Shown piece by piece: positions 24,578 to 33,283 of a DNA stretch of 64,000 bases. The first letter of the stretch is position 1. Each line of letters starts with the position of its first letter. The stretch covers positions 124,001 through 188,000 of the forward strand of contig NZ_BAGL01000042.1 of assembly GCF_000308875.1 (NCBI RefSeq), read 5' to 3'. The notes beneath the pieces were generated by a model. The model ran no database searches. It was not told the DNA's origin and was given only the letters and a program-made list of their open reading frames with translations. The position numbers and the translations under genes are program-made. The DNA is from Nocardia transvalensis NBRC 15921. Its GTDB lineage: Bacteria > Actinomycetota > Actinomycetes > Mycobacteriales > Mycobacteriaceae.

Positions 24578-25434
24578 TGGCGACCCGGGACGCCCGCACC
24601 CGGCGGGTGATCGTCCGCCGCACGGCGCGCGGACTGCTGATCTACCTCGCCCTGGCCGTCATGGCCTGGTGCGCGCTGCTGCCCATCCTGTGGGCGCTGT
24701 CGGGGTCGCTGAAGAAACAGGGCGAGGTCGCCGGATCGGCGCTGATCCCGTCCGAGCCGCAGTGGTCGAACTATCTCTCGGTGTTCGAATACGTGCCGTT
24801 CGGGCGCATGTTCCTCAATACGGTTCTCTACGCGGGGTGCGTGACCGCCGGGCAGGTCTTCTTCTGCTCGCTGGCGGGATACGCGTTCGCGCGCCTGCCG
24901 TTCAAGGGCCGTGACGTGGTGTTCCTGGCGTACCTGGGGACGCTGATGGTGCCGCTCACGGTGACCGTGATTCCGCAGTTCATCCTCATGCGCACCTTCG
25001 GCTGGGTGGACAGCCCGCTGTCGATGATCGTGCCCGGGCTGTTCGGCAGCGCGTTCGGCACCTACCTGATGCGGCAGTTCTTCCTCACGCTCCCCGTCGA
25101 ATTGGAGGAGGCGGCGATCCTCGACGGGTGCAGTATCTGGCAGACCTACTGGCGGGTTCTGCTGCCGCACACCAAACCCGCGGTCCTGGTCCTCGCGGTG
25201 CTCACCTGGGTGACCGTGTGGAACGACTTCCTGTGGCCGCTGATCATGTTGCAGCGCAACAGCATCGCCACCCTGAACCTCGGGCTGGTGTGGATGCAGG
25301 GCCAGTACACCGCGCACTGGCCGGTGTTCATGGCCGCCTCGCTGATGATGCTGGCGCCGATGCTGATCGTGTACGCCTTCGTCAACAAGGCGTTCGTGCG
25401 CGGGATCGCCACCGCGGGCCTCGCGGGCCGGTAG
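24577..25434 (+). CDS. CUT1-family ABC transporter permease (MalG-like)
   Basis: 285 aa, six helices, with the EAA loop ELEEAAILDGCSIWQTYWRV, then LLPHTKP, and the typical WNDFLWPLIML segment near the C-terminus. Pairs with the preceding permease. As no ATP-binding gene follows, the transporter probably borrows a shared MsiK-type ATPase encoded elsewhere, as described for many actinobacterial CUT1 systems; that is inference. Confidence 0.93.
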   Translation: MATRDARTRRVIVRRTARGLLIYLALAVMAWCALLPILWALSGSLKKQGEVAGSALIPSEPQWSNYLSVFEYVPFGRMFLNTVLYAGCVTAGQVFFCSLAGYAFARLPFKGRDVVFLAYLGTLMVPLTVTVIPQFILMRTFGWVDSPLSMIVPGLFGSAFGTYLMRQFFLTLPVELEEAAILDGCSIWQTYWRVLLPHTKPAVLVLAVLTWVTVWNDFLWPLIMLQRNSIATLNLGLVWMQGQYTAHWPVFMAASLMMLAPMLIVYAFVNKAFVRGIATAGLAGR

Positions 25435-25473
25435 ATCCGGGCCGGATTTACGCGCTCGAGGTATGAAGGGACT

Positions 25474-26256
25474 ATGCGACACCCGGCCACACCCGTACTC
25501 AACGCGCTGACGTACTTTCCCGAGCGCCGGATCACGGTGACGCCGGAGCGGCTGGGCCTGCGGTACGAGGACCTCTACTTCACCGCCGCGGACGGGGTGA
25601 GGGTGAACGGGTGGTTCGTGCGGGCGGAGGAGCCGTTCGGGCACGTGCTGTTCGCGCACGGCAACGCGGGCAATATCGGGGACCGGTCGCCGGTGCTGGC
25701 GCTGCTGGCGGCGGCCGGATTCGACGTGCTGGTCTTCGACTACCGCGGCTACGGCCGCAGCGAGGGGCATCCGGCCGAGCACGGCCTGTACCTGGACGCC
25801 CGCGCCGCCCGCACCGCGCTGCTGGAGCGCCCCGGCGTCGACCCCGACAAGGTCTTCTACCTGGGCAAGTCGCTCGGCGGCGGCGTCATGATCGAGCTGG
25901 CGGGGGAGTTCCCGCCCGCGGGCCTGATCCTCATGTCCACCTTCACCGGTCTGCGCGACGCCGCCAAGGCGATCTACCCGTACCTCCCGAAATCCCTTGT
26001 CCCGAACGCGTTTCCGAGCCTGAGCCGGATCGGCGCGCTGCGCACCCCCACCCTGATCATGCACGGCGACGACGACGAACTCCTGCCGGTCGAGATGGGC
26101 CGCGCCCTGCACGCCGCCGCCGCCGAACCCAAATCCCTCAAGATCTACCCGGGCGGCCGCCACAACGACCTGATCATGATTCCGGGGTGGAGCCGGGATG
26201 TGGCCGGTTGGGCCCGGAACGTGCTCGCGCACGCCCCCGCTGCCGCGGGGGAATAG
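25474..26256 (+). CDS. alpha/beta hydrolase (BEM46/serine aminopeptidase-like)
   Basis: 260 aa. The oxyanion region is HGNAGNIGDR, the nucleophile elbow is GKSLGG (Ser near residue 133), and the acid and His lie in HGDDDELLPVEMG and GGRHND. FDYRGYGRSEGHP is typical of the BEM46/DUF1749-like hydrolases. Probably cytosolic or membrane-associated, hydrolysing an ester or amide; substrate unknown. Thirty-nine bases after the ABC permease and possibly co-transcribed. The first unit of an 18-bp repeat array covers its last codons. Confidence 0.85.
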   Translation: MRHPATPVLNALTYFPERRITVTPERLGLRYEDLYFTAADGVRVNGWFVRAEEPFGHVLFAHGNAGNIGDRSPVLALLAAAGFDVLVFDYRGYGRSEGHPAEHGLYLDARAARTALLERPGVDPDKVFYLGKSLGGGVMIELAGEFPPAGLILMSTFTGLRDAAKAIYPYLPKSLVPNAFPSLSRIGALRTPTLIMHGDDDELLPVEMGRALHAAAAEPKSLKIYPGGRHNDLIMIPGWSRDVAGWARNVLAHAPAAAGE

Positions 26257-26354
26257 AGGAGTGCGGGGGAATAGAAGGGGCGCGGGGGAATAGAAGGGCG
26301 CGGGGGAATGGAAGGGCGCGGGGAATAGAGAGGCGCGGGGGAATAGGAGGACGC
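26247..26354. repeat. 18-bp tandem repeat, six units
   Basis: Units of GGGGGAATAGAAGGGCGC type start at 26247, 26265, 26284, 26302, 26320 and 26337 (17-19 bases each). The first unit includes the hydrolase stop codon (GAATAG), so the array probably grew from the gene's 3' end. G-rich and purine-biased on this strand. Contiguous, not CRISPR. Confidence 0.8.
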
Positions 26355-26383
26355 GGCGCCTGCGGCCACCGTAGCCTGGTCCC

Positions 26384-26866
26384 ATGTCGGATACCAGTGA
26401 TTTCGCGGCGCTGCTGGCGGCCCTGCCGGACGAGGAGCTGCTGGCGGTGGTGGTGGCCGCGACCACCGGCCGCCCGGGGCTCGACCGGCTGCATGTGGTC
26501 GCGGCCGAGCTGGCGGCCGGAGCCGGTCATGCGGCGCCGGACGCGGCTGTGACGTCCACCACCAACGATCCGGTTGGTCCGCATGTGTCTGAGACATTCG
26601 GGCAGGTCGTGCCGAGTGCTGGAATACCTGTACCACCCACGGGTATTTCGGGCGTCGGCGGATACTCCGAATCCGGTGTCCCTACTTTCGAGTCAGTTCG
26701 GGATAAGGTCGAGCAGCGCTTCGGAACCGCGGAGGGGATGAGCGAACTCGATCGGCAGACACCCGCGGGCCGCAGCGTCGAAGAACACTGGGAGGCGCGG
26801 GACAAGGCCGCGCGGGAACGTCTCGACCGGATCCGGGAATCGATGCGCGGCAACGAATCCGGGTGA
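26384..26866 (+). CDS. hypothetical protein
   Basis: 160 aa. A helical N-terminal part (FAALLAALPDEELLAVVVAA, LDRLHVVAAELAAGAGHA), a Pro/Gly/Ser-rich middle (residues about 50-100) that looks disordered, and a charged helical C-terminus (DKVEQRF, SVEEHWEARDKAARERLDRI). No signal peptide or membrane segment. No family recognised. Codon use in the middle is less biased than in flanking genes. Same strand as the next gene, 35 bases away. Confidence 0.6.
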   Translation: MSDTSDFAALLAALPDEELLAVVVAATTGRPGLDRLHVVAAELAAGAGHAAPDAAVTSTTNDPVGPHVSETFGQVVPSAGIPVPPTGISGVGGYSESGVPTFESVRDKVEQRFGTAEGMSELDRQTPAGRSVEEHWEARDKAARERLDRIRESMRGNESG

Positions 26867-26901
26867 TCGGCCGACTCAGGAACGGATAGAGGGTGGATGC
26901 G

Positions 26902-27921
26902 ATGACGGAACCGCGGGCGATCGCCGAACGGCTGCTCGACGCGCAGGTGGACTTCATCATCGGGGAGGTGTCCGGCGACCGCTTCGCCGAGGTCGTCGCC
27001 CGCGACGTGGAGTCGGTGATCGGCGTCGCCGACACCGTCGTCTTCCGGGACGTGGTGAAGCCCGATGAGGCCAAGCGCACCGTCCGCACAATTGTCGACC
27101 GCGGCGACAGCCCGATCGCGCGGGACCTGGTCGGGGTGCTGTCCGACGCGTTCTACGACCACATCGCCGCCAACGACGACTACACGCTGGGTGACGTGGT
27201 CGAGCGCGAGCCGGTGGAGGCGCTGCTGGAGAAGATCCTCGGCATGCACGGCGCCCACGAGCGGCTGCTGGATCGGCTGAGCGAGGCGCCCACGGCGGGG
27301 CCCGTGGCCGCGAAGTTCACCGACATGCTGATCGACGACATCCTCGAGGCGAACAAGAAGATCGCCGGCAAGGTGCCGGGCGTGAACTCGCTGATGTCGA
27401 TCGGCCAGTCCGCGGTGAAATCGGCGCGCAAGGCCGCCGAGGGGAGCCGGGTCGGCGCGCTGGCCGAGCGGGGCACGCTCTACGCGCTGAAGCGGGTGAC
27501 CAACGCCATCCGCGAGACGCTGCGCGACGCGCCCGTGCACGGCGCCGCGATGGAATTCTGGGATGTGCACGCGGGCGAGCCCGTGAGCGGCCTCCGCGAC
27601 TACCTCACCCAGGCCGACCTGCGCGAGATCGTGCTCGTCGTGCACCGCATCGTGATCACCACGCGCAACAAGGAATACGTGGGCCTGCTGCTGGACGAGG
27701 CCGTCGACGTCTTCTTCGAGAAGTACGGCGACTACACCCTGGCCGGCCTCCTGCCCGAACTCAACATCACCCCGGACGATATCGCCGAGGAGATCCTCGC
27801 CTACGGCCCCGCCGTCATCGAGGCCGCCAAGCGAAACGGCGTGCTGGCCAAGCTGATCCGCGAACGGCTGGAGCCGTTCTACACGTCCGAGCAGGTGCTG
27901 GGGATCCTGGCCGACGCCTGA
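26902..27921 (+). CDS. conserved-type hypothetical helical protein
   Basis: 339 aa from ATG 26902, with AGAGGG eight bases upstream; GTG 26893 is also in frame. Almost entirely alpha-helical and acidic, with VEREPVEALLEKILGMHGAHERLL, EANKKIAGKVPGVNSLMSIG and a regular C-terminal part (YTLAGLLPELNITPDDIAEE). No signal peptide, membrane helix or catalytic motif. Full, clean codon bias argues for a real core gene. I recognise no function. Ends two bases before the convergent RidA gene's stop. Confidence 0.7.
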   Translation: MTEPRAIAERLLDAQVDFIIGEVSGDRFAEVVARDVESVIGVADTVVFRDVVKPDEAKRTVRTIVDRGDSPIARDLVGVLSDAFYDHIAANDDYTLGDVVEREPVEALLEKILGMHGAHERLLDRLSEAPTAGPVAAKFTDMLIDDILEANKKIAGKVPGVNSLMSIGQSAVKSARKAAEGSRVGALAERGTLYALKRVTNAIRETLRDAPVHGAAMEFWDVHAGEPVSGLRDYLTQADLREIVLVVHRIVITTRNKEYVGLLLDEAVDVFFEKYGDYTLAGLLPELNITPDDIAEEILAYGPAVIEAAKRNGVLAKLIRERLEPFYTSEQVLGILADA

Positions 27922-27923
27922 CG

Positions 27924-28331
27924 TCAGTCCGTGACGATCGCGATCGCGTCGATCTCCACCAGCATCTCCTCCCGGGGCAGGCCGGTGAAAACCGTGGTGC
28001 GGCAGGGCAGTACCTCGCCGGTGGTGCGGGCCTCCACGAACTTGCCGTAGGCCTCGTTCATGGCGGCGAAGTCCTCGCGCTCGGTGAGATAGACGCGCAG
28101 CATGGTGACGTCGTCGAAGGTGGCGCCGCTCGCCTCGACGATGGCCGCGACGTTCTCCAGGGTCCGGGTCGTCTGGGCCGCGACGTCGCCCGGGTGGAGG
28201 TATTCGCCGGTGGCCGGGTCCACCGGGCCCTGACCGGAGACCTGGACGAACGGGCCCTTGCGGACGCCCTGGGAGAAGGTGTGCGCGGGCGCGGGGGCGG
28301 CGGTGGTGCGGACGGCGATCTTCTCACTCAT
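27924..28331 (-). CDS. RidA/YjgF-family enamine/imine deaminase
   Basis: 135 aa with the RidA landmarks FSQGVRKGPFVQVSGQGPVD, a catalytic-type Arg in MLRVYLTEREDFAAMNE, and EVLPCRTTVFTGLPREEMLVEIDAIAI. RidA enzymes hydrolyse reactive enamines/imines such as 2-aminoacrylate released by PLP-dependent dehydratases. The gene overlaps the IclR gene by eight bases at the end of the kinase-IclR-RidA operon, opposite a PLP deaminase, which suggests it handles that enzyme's intermediate. Confidence 0.92.
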   Translation of the reverse strand: MSEKIAVRTTAAPAPAHTFSQGVRKGPFVQVSGQGPVDPATGEYLHPGDVAAQTTRTLENVAAIVEASGATFDDVTMLRVYLTEREDFAAMNEAYGKFVEARTTGEVLPCRTTVFTGLPREEMLVEIDAIAIVTD

Positions 28332-29097
28332 GGAGGGCCTTTCGGGGATCGGGGCTCGGGCTCCAGCCGAGCTCGTCGGAGACGGCGTCGGCCGCCGCGC
28401 GGACGCGCGGCAGCAGGCCGAGGACCTGACTGTGGTCGAGCAGCATGTCGGGCACCGAGACCGAGACCGCGGCGACCACCGTGCCGGTGCCGTTGCGGAT
28501 GCCGGCGGCGACGCAGTTGACGAAGCTCTCGTGCTCCTCGTGGTCCTCGGCGAAGCCCTGGGCGGCAACGGTTTCCAGTTCGGACAGATAACGCTCGGGC
28601 GTGCGGATGGTGCGGTCGGTGAACCGGTGGTAGTCCAGCCGCTCGGCCACCTCCCGCCACCGCGCGCGGGGCAGCGCCGAGACCAGGATCTTGCCGACCG
28701 CCGTGCAGTGCAGCGGCGCCGGGCGGCCCACCCGCGAATACATCCGCACGCTCTGGGTGGCGTCCAGCTTGTCGATGTAGACGGCCTCGCCGGATTCGTA
28801 GGTGGCCAGGTGCACGGTCTGGCCGGTGTCGGCGTTGAGCTTCTCCAGGTGGCGGCGGGCCACCGTGCGCACGTCGCGGCGCTCCAGCGACCGGTTCGCC
28901 AGCTCGAAAAGCCGTGTGCCCAGCGAATATCGGTGCTCCGCGTCGTGGGTGACGAAGCGTTCGGCCTCCATGGTCTGCAACAGGCGCAGCACCGTCGATT
29001 TGTGCACGCCCAGCCGGGACGCCAGCTGGTCCAGGGTCCGCTGGTCCTCGCCGAGTTCGGTGAGGATGGTCAGGGCGCGCTGCAGGCTCTGGCTCAT
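28324..29097 (-). CDS. IclR-family transcriptional regulator
   Basis: 257 aa. N-terminal winged helix (LQRALTILTELGEDQRTLDQ, LASRLGVHKSTVLRLLQTME) and IclR effector domain (about residues 75-250: VHLATYESGEAVYIDKLDA, LHCTAVGKILVSALP, GFAEDHEEHESFVNCVAAGI). Start ATG 29097 overlaps the kinase stop (ATGA). It is the expected local regulator of both arms of the catabolic cluster; the divergent region carries a GCAACG/CGTTGC palindrome. The inducer is probably a pathway sugar acid. Confidence 0.92.
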   Translation of the reverse strand: MSQSLQRALTILTELGEDQRTLDQLASRLGVHKSTVLRLLQTMEAERFVTHDAEHRYSLGTRLFELANRSLERRDVRTVARRHLEKLNADTGQTVHLATYESGEAVYIDKLDATQSVRMYSRVGRPAPLHCTAVGKILVSALPRARWREVAERLDYHRFTDRTIRTPERYLSELETVAAQGFAEDHEEHESFVNCVAAGIRNGTGTVVAAVSVSVPDMLLDHSQVLGLLPRVRAAADAVSDELGWSPSPDPRKALHE

Positions 29098-30131
29098 GAG
29101 GCCACATTCTCCCGGACGGCCGCCGGGAAACGCATCTCCGACCAGTCGGAAGGCGTTGCGGCGGCGTATGTTTCGAGACGGCTCAGGGGCGGCAGCTCGG
29201 CGATGTCGCCGGTGCCGGTGAGGGCGGCCGCCGCGCACAGGTGCCCGAATCGCAGCAGCTGGTCGTGCGGGCGGCCCTGGAGCAGCGCGGCCAGGTAGCC
29301 GCCGGCGAAGGCGTCCCCGGCGCCGATGGCCTCGGTCACCTCCAGACTCAGCGCGGGCACGTCGAGATACTCGGCGCCGAGAAATCCGGTGACCGAATGC
29401 CCGCTGTTCTTCACGACCAGATGCCGCGGCTGCGGGAACAACGCGCGCAGCCGGGCCGGATCGCCGGTGCCGAACACCTCTTCGGCCTCGTCGGCGCCGA
29501 GGAAGGCCACATCGCTGCCGCGCACCTGCCGCGCGAGGATCTCACCCGCCGATTCGGTGCGCCGGATCCACAGTGCCGGACGGTAATTCAGGTCGAAGCT
29601 CACCAGCCGCCCCCGTCGCGGCAGCGCGACGAGCCGGTCGCCTAGTTCGGTGGCCGTCGCCGACAGAGCGGTGGTGACGCCGGTGAAATGGATCAGCTCG
29701 CAGCGCTCGATCAAGTCGGCGGCGGCGTCCAGATCGGCCGGAGACAGGGCGCTGGCGGCGGATCCGGTGCGGTAGTACAGCATCCGGCTCGCCCCTGCGG
29801 GCAGGTCGGCGGTACGGTCCGAGCCGCCGCCGCGCTCCTTCACGTAGAGGCCGGTGGGCCGCGCGGGATCGGTGTAGACGGAGGCGGTGTGCACGCCGCG
29901 CTCGGCCAGGTGCCGCACCAGGTACCGGCCGAATCCGTCGTCGCCGACCCGGGAGATCCACGCGGTGCCGACGCCGAGCTGGGTGAGCACCGTGGCGACA
30001 TTGGCCTCGGCGCCCCCGGCGGAGCGCTCGAACGCGGGGGAGTCCTCGAGCGGACCCGGGCACGCGACGAGGACGGCGAGCCCCTCGCCGACGGTGACAG
30101 CCCGCGGGCGGGCCGGCGTGGGCCGGTTCAC
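29094..30131 (-). CDS. kdgK: PfkB-family sugar kinase, probable 2-keto-3-deoxygluconate kinase
   Basis: 345 aa from GTG 30131 (AAGGAG six bases upstream). Ribokinase fold: GEGLAVLV and GGAEANVATVLTQLGV near the N-terminus, FDLNYRPALW (Asp180, Asn182, Arg184) as in KDG kinases, and the ATP/catalytic motif IGAGDAFAGGY with Asp273 as base. The gene is paired across a divergent promoter with a KDPG aldolase cluster, so phosphorylating KDG to KDPG is the natural role. Other PfkB substrates are not excluded. Confidence 0.8.
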   Translation of the reverse strand: MNRPTPARPRAVTVGEGLAVLVACPGPLEDSPAFERSAGGAEANVATVLTQLGVGTAWISRVGDDGFGRYLVRHLAERGVHTASVYTDPARPTGLYVKERGGGSDRTADLPAGASRMLYYRTGSAASALSPADLDAAADLIERCELIHFTGVTTALSATATELGDRLVALPRRGRLVSFDLNYRPALWIRRTESAGEILARQVRGSDVAFLGADEAEEVFGTGDPARLRALFPQPRHLVVKNSGHSVTGFLGAEYLDVPALSLEVTEAIGAGDAFAGGYLAALLQGRPHDQLLRFGHLCAAAALTGTGDIAELPPLSRLETYAAATPSDWSEMRFPAAVRENVAS

Positions 30132-30199
30132 ACCGATCTCCTTCGAACGCTTGCGGGTATCGGACACTTCGTGCAGACTAACCACCGAAAACGTTATAC

Positions 30200-30226
30200 G
30201 CAACGTGCGTTGCAAATTACGCAATG
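30200..30226. promoter_or_regulatory. IclR operator candidate in divergent region
   Basis: GCAACG-TG-CGTTGC (30200-30213) is a 6-bp inverted repeat. A further GCAATG half-site follows at 30221-30226, and TACGCAA occurs twice in register (30198-30204 and 30218-30224). The sites lie in the AT-rich centre of the interval between the kinase operon and the deaminase operon. Confidence 0.55.
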
Positions 30227-30265
30227 TGGGAAGTGTATGGCGGCGAAGGGAAAAGGAGCGTCGTG

Positions 30266-31636
30266 GTGAGGGACAGCGGCGGGGGTATCGATATCGGGGG
30301 CGGCCCGGACGTGCGGCAGCGGGCCACTGATGGCGATGCCGCGGTGCGATCGCGTGCCGAGGGCATCGATACCGCGGCCGTCGCGGCGCTGCACGATCGC
30401 GTGCTGGGGCCCGAACACAAATCCCTGCCACCGGCCGCGTGGGGTCGCACGGTGCGCGAATTCCTCGCCACCGCACCGCATCTGGACGACCTCGAGACGC
30501 CCGTGCTGACCGTGGAGCGGGCCGCGCTCGACGTCAACCGCGAGGTGATGGCCCGCTGGGCCGCGACCGCGGGCGTGCGGCTGGCCCCGCACGGCAAGAC
30601 CACCATGTCCCCGCAGCTGTGGGCCGAACAGCTGGCCGCCGGCGCCTGGGGCATCACGCTGGCCACGGCCTGGCAGGCGCAGGTCGCGCGCTCGTTCGGG
30701 GTGCGCCGCATCCTGCTCGCCAACGCCCTGGTCGATCCGGCCGGATTGCGCTGGGTGGCAGCGGAATCGGCCCGCGACCCGGACTTCGAGTTCGTGTGCT
30801 GGGCGGACGGCGTGGACACCGTCGCGCAGATGGACCGCCACCTTCCCGAGGGCGCCCGCCTGCCCGTCCTGATCGAGCTGGGCGGCCCGCACGGACGCAC
30901 CGGAGCCCGCGGCGTCGACGCGGCGCTGGCGGTCGCCGAGGCGGTGCTGCGGTCGGACCGGCTGGAACTGGCCGGGGTCGGCGGCTACGAGGGCGCGCTC
31001 GCGCACGACCGCACCCCCGACGCCGTCGCGGCGGTGCGCGGCTATCTCGACGACCTCGCCCGACTGCACCGCGCGCTCGCCGGCCGCTACGAGCGGTCCG
31101 CCCTGATCACCGCGGGCGGCAGCGCCTATCCGGACCTGGTCGTGGAACGGCTGGCGGGCCTGGCCGACGAGCAAGGCGCGCACGGTGTTCCGGTCACGGT
31201 GGTGCTGCGGTCGGGCGCGTATCTGATCCACGACGACGGCTTCTATTCCGGGATCTCGCCGCTGACCGCGCCCCGCGCCGAGCGACCGCTGCGCGCGGCC
31301 ATGCACGGCTGGGCGCGCACGGTGTCGCGGCCGGAGCCGGAGCTGGCGCTGCTGGACGCCGGGAAGCGGGACCTGCCGTTCGATGAGGGGCTGCCGGTAC
31401 CGCAACGGTTCGCGAACGGCGGCGCCGTGCCGCCGGGCGCGCACGTCTCGGCGCTCAACGATCAGCACGCCTTCCTCCGGCTGCCCGGCGGCGGCGACGT
31501 GCCCGTCGGGAGCGTGGTGCGCCTCGGCCTGTCGCATCCGTGCACGGCGTTCGACAAATGGCGGCTGATCCCGGTGGTCGACAGCGCCGCTGCCGCCCGC
31601 CCGCGCGTGGTCGATCTCCTGCACACCTTCTTCTGA
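30266..31636 (+). CDS. PLP-dependent amino acid/D-glucosaminate deaminase (fold III, D-serine dehydratase-like)
   Basis: 456 aa from GTG 30266, with AAGGAG seven bases upstream. The fold III alanine-racemase-like barrel carries the PLP Schiff-base lysine in PHGKTTMSPQ (Lys111). The C-terminal domain has SHPCTAFDKW, where His424 and Cys426 match the zinc ligands of D-serine dehydratase (DSD1) relatives. The family eliminates water and ammonia from beta-hydroxy amino acids. With D-aminoacylase, KDPG aldolase and KDG kinase next to it, D-glucosaminate to KDG is the best-fitting reaction; D-serine or D-threonine are alternatives. Confidence 0.82.
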   Translation: MRDSGGGIDIGGGPDVRQRATDGDAAVRSRAEGIDTAAVAALHDRVLGPEHKSLPPAAWGRTVREFLATAPHLDDLETPVLTVERAALDVNREVMARWAATAGVRLAPHGKTTMSPQLWAEQLAAGAWGITLATAWQAQVARSFGVRRILLANALVDPAGLRWVAAESARDPDFEFVCWADGVDTVAQMDRHLPEGARLPVLIELGGPHGRTGARGVDAALAVAEAVLRSDRLELAGVGGYEGALAHDRTPDAVAAVRGYLDDLARLHRALAGRYERSALITAGGSAYPDLVVERLAGLADEQGAHGVPVTVVLRSGAYLIHDDGFYSGISPLTAPRAERPLRAAMHGWARTVSRPEPELALLDAGKRDLPFDEGLPVPQRFANGGAVPPGAHVSALNDQHAFLRLPGGGDVPVGSVVRLGLSHPCTAFDKWRLIPVVDSAAAARPRVVDLLHTFF

Positions 31637-31650
31637 TCCGGCGGACCATC

Positions 31651-33261
31651 ATGGGCGAGTTGTTGATTCGCGACATCGACGTCGTGGACGGCACCGGCGA
31701 CCGCCGGTACCGGGCCGATGTGCTGGTGCGCGCCGGGCGGATCGCCGAGATCGCCCCGCCGCGCGCGATCGCGACGGCGGACCGGGTCGTGGAGGGTGAA
31801 AACCTCGCGCTGGCACCGGGTTTCATCGATATGCACGCGCATTCGGACCTGCATCTGCTCACCGAGCCCGATCATCTGCCGAAGCTGACCCAGGGCGTCA
31901 CCACCGAGGTGATCGGACAGGACGGGCTGTCCTACGCCCCCGTGGACGACGCCGCGCTGGCCCTGCTGCGCCGCCAGATCGCCGGGTGGAACGGCAATCC
32001 CGCCGATCTCGACTTCTCCTGGCGAACGGTCGGCGAGTATCTCGACCGCCTCGACCGGGGCATCACGCCCAATGCCGCCTACCTGGTGCCGCAGGGCACG
32101 TTGCGGTTGCTGGTCGTCGGTCCCGACCGCCGCCCGGCGACCGGCGCGGAGATCGCGCGGATGCGGGACCTGCTGGCGGAGGGCCTGGCGGCGGGTGCGG
32201 TCGGCATGTCCAGCGGGCTCACCTACACGCCCGGAATGTACGCCGACACAGCCGAACTGGCGGCGCTGTGCGAGGTGGTCGCCGCCGCGGGCGGCTTCTA
32301 CGCCCCGCACACCCGCTCCTACGGCGCGGGAGCCCTGGAGGCCTATGCCGAGATGATCGGCCTGGCCCGCACGACCGGCTGCGCGCTGCACCTGACCCAC
32401 GCCACCATGAACTTCGGCGTGAACCGCGGCCGCGCACCGGAACTGCTGGCGATGATCGACGCCGCGCTCGCCGACGGCTGTGATATCAGCCTCGACACCT
32501 ACCCGTACCTTCCCGGCAGCACGACCCTGTCGGCGCTGCTGCCCAGCTGGTCCATGTCGGGCGGCCCGGAGGCGGCGCTGACGCGGCTGGCCGACGAGGG
32601 GGAGCGGGCCCGCATCGCGCGGGATGTCACCGTGCACGGCTCCGACGGCTGCCACGGGGTGACCGCCGACTGGGAGACCATCCAGATCAACGGAGTCGCG
32701 AATCCCGCGCTCTCCGGCCGGGTCGGCCGCACGGTGGCGGAGATCGCGGTCGCCGAAGCCGTTGCGCCGGAAGACATCTTCTTCGACCTGCTGCGCCGCG
32801 ACCAGCTGGCCACCACGATCCTCCAGCACGTCGGGCACGAGGAGAACGTGCGCGCCATCATGCGCCACCCCCGGCACATGGGCGGCAGTGACGGGCTCCT
32901 GGTCGGCGCCCGCCCGCATCCGCGCGCCTGGGGCACCTTCCCGCGCTACCTCGGCCACTACACCCGCGACCTCGGCGTATTCGGGCTCGAGGAGTGCGTG
33001 AACCATCTGACCGGCCGCCCGGCCGAACGGCTGCGGCTGCGCGAGCGCGGCCTGATCCGGCCGGGCTACGCCGCCGACCTCGTGGTCTTCGATCCGGTGA
33101 CCATCGCGGATACCGCGACCTTCGACGATCCGAAACAGCCGGCGCGCGGCATCGTGCACGTGCTCGTGAACGGCCGCTTCGCCCTCGACGACGGCGTACC
33201 GACCGGCGTCCGCGCCGGACGCTCCCTGCGCCTGGACCCCGGCCGCCGGGAGACCCGATGA
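31651..33261 (+). CDS. N-acyl-D-amino-acid deacylase (D-aminoacylase family amidohydrolase)
   Basis: 536 aa amidohydrolase. An N-terminal beta-sandwich (LLIRDIDVVDGTGDRRYRADV) leads to the metal motif FIDMHAHSDLHL (His62, His64) and the D-aminoacylase landmarks QGVTTEVIGQDGLSYAP, GMSSGLTYTPGMYADT, LHLTHATMNFG and MGGSDGLLVG. It removes acyl groups from N-acyl-D-amino acids or, in this setting, from N-acetyl-D-glucosaminate. Starts 15 bases after the deaminase gene. No signal peptide, so it acts in the cytosol after uptake by the GntP permease. Confidence 0.88.
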   Translation: MGELLIRDIDVVDGTGDRRYRADVLVRAGRIAEIAPPRAIATADRVVEGENLALAPGFIDMHAHSDLHLLTEPDHLPKLTQGVTTEVIGQDGLSYAPVDDAALALLRRQIAGWNGNPADLDFSWRTVGEYLDRLDRGITPNAAYLVPQGTLRLLVVGPDRRPATGAEIARMRDLLAEGLAAGAVGMSSGLTYTPGMYADTAELAALCEVVAAAGGFYAPHTRSYGAGALEAYAEMIGLARTTGCALHLTHATMNFGVNRGRAPELLAMIDAALADGCDISLDTYPYLPGSTTLSALLPSWSMSGGPEAALTRLADEGERARIARDVTVHGSDGCHGVTADWETIQINGVANPALSGRVGRTVAEIAVAEAVAPEDIFFDLLRRDQLATTILQHVGHEENVRAIMRHPRHMGGSDGLLVGARPHPRAWGTFPRYLGHYTRDLGVFGLEECVNHLTGRPAERLRLRERGLIRPGYAADLVVFDPVTIADTATFDDPKQPARGIVHVLVNGRFALDDGVPTGVRAGRSLRLDPGRRETR

Positions 33262-33283
33262 GATCCGACACCGAGGAGACCCG

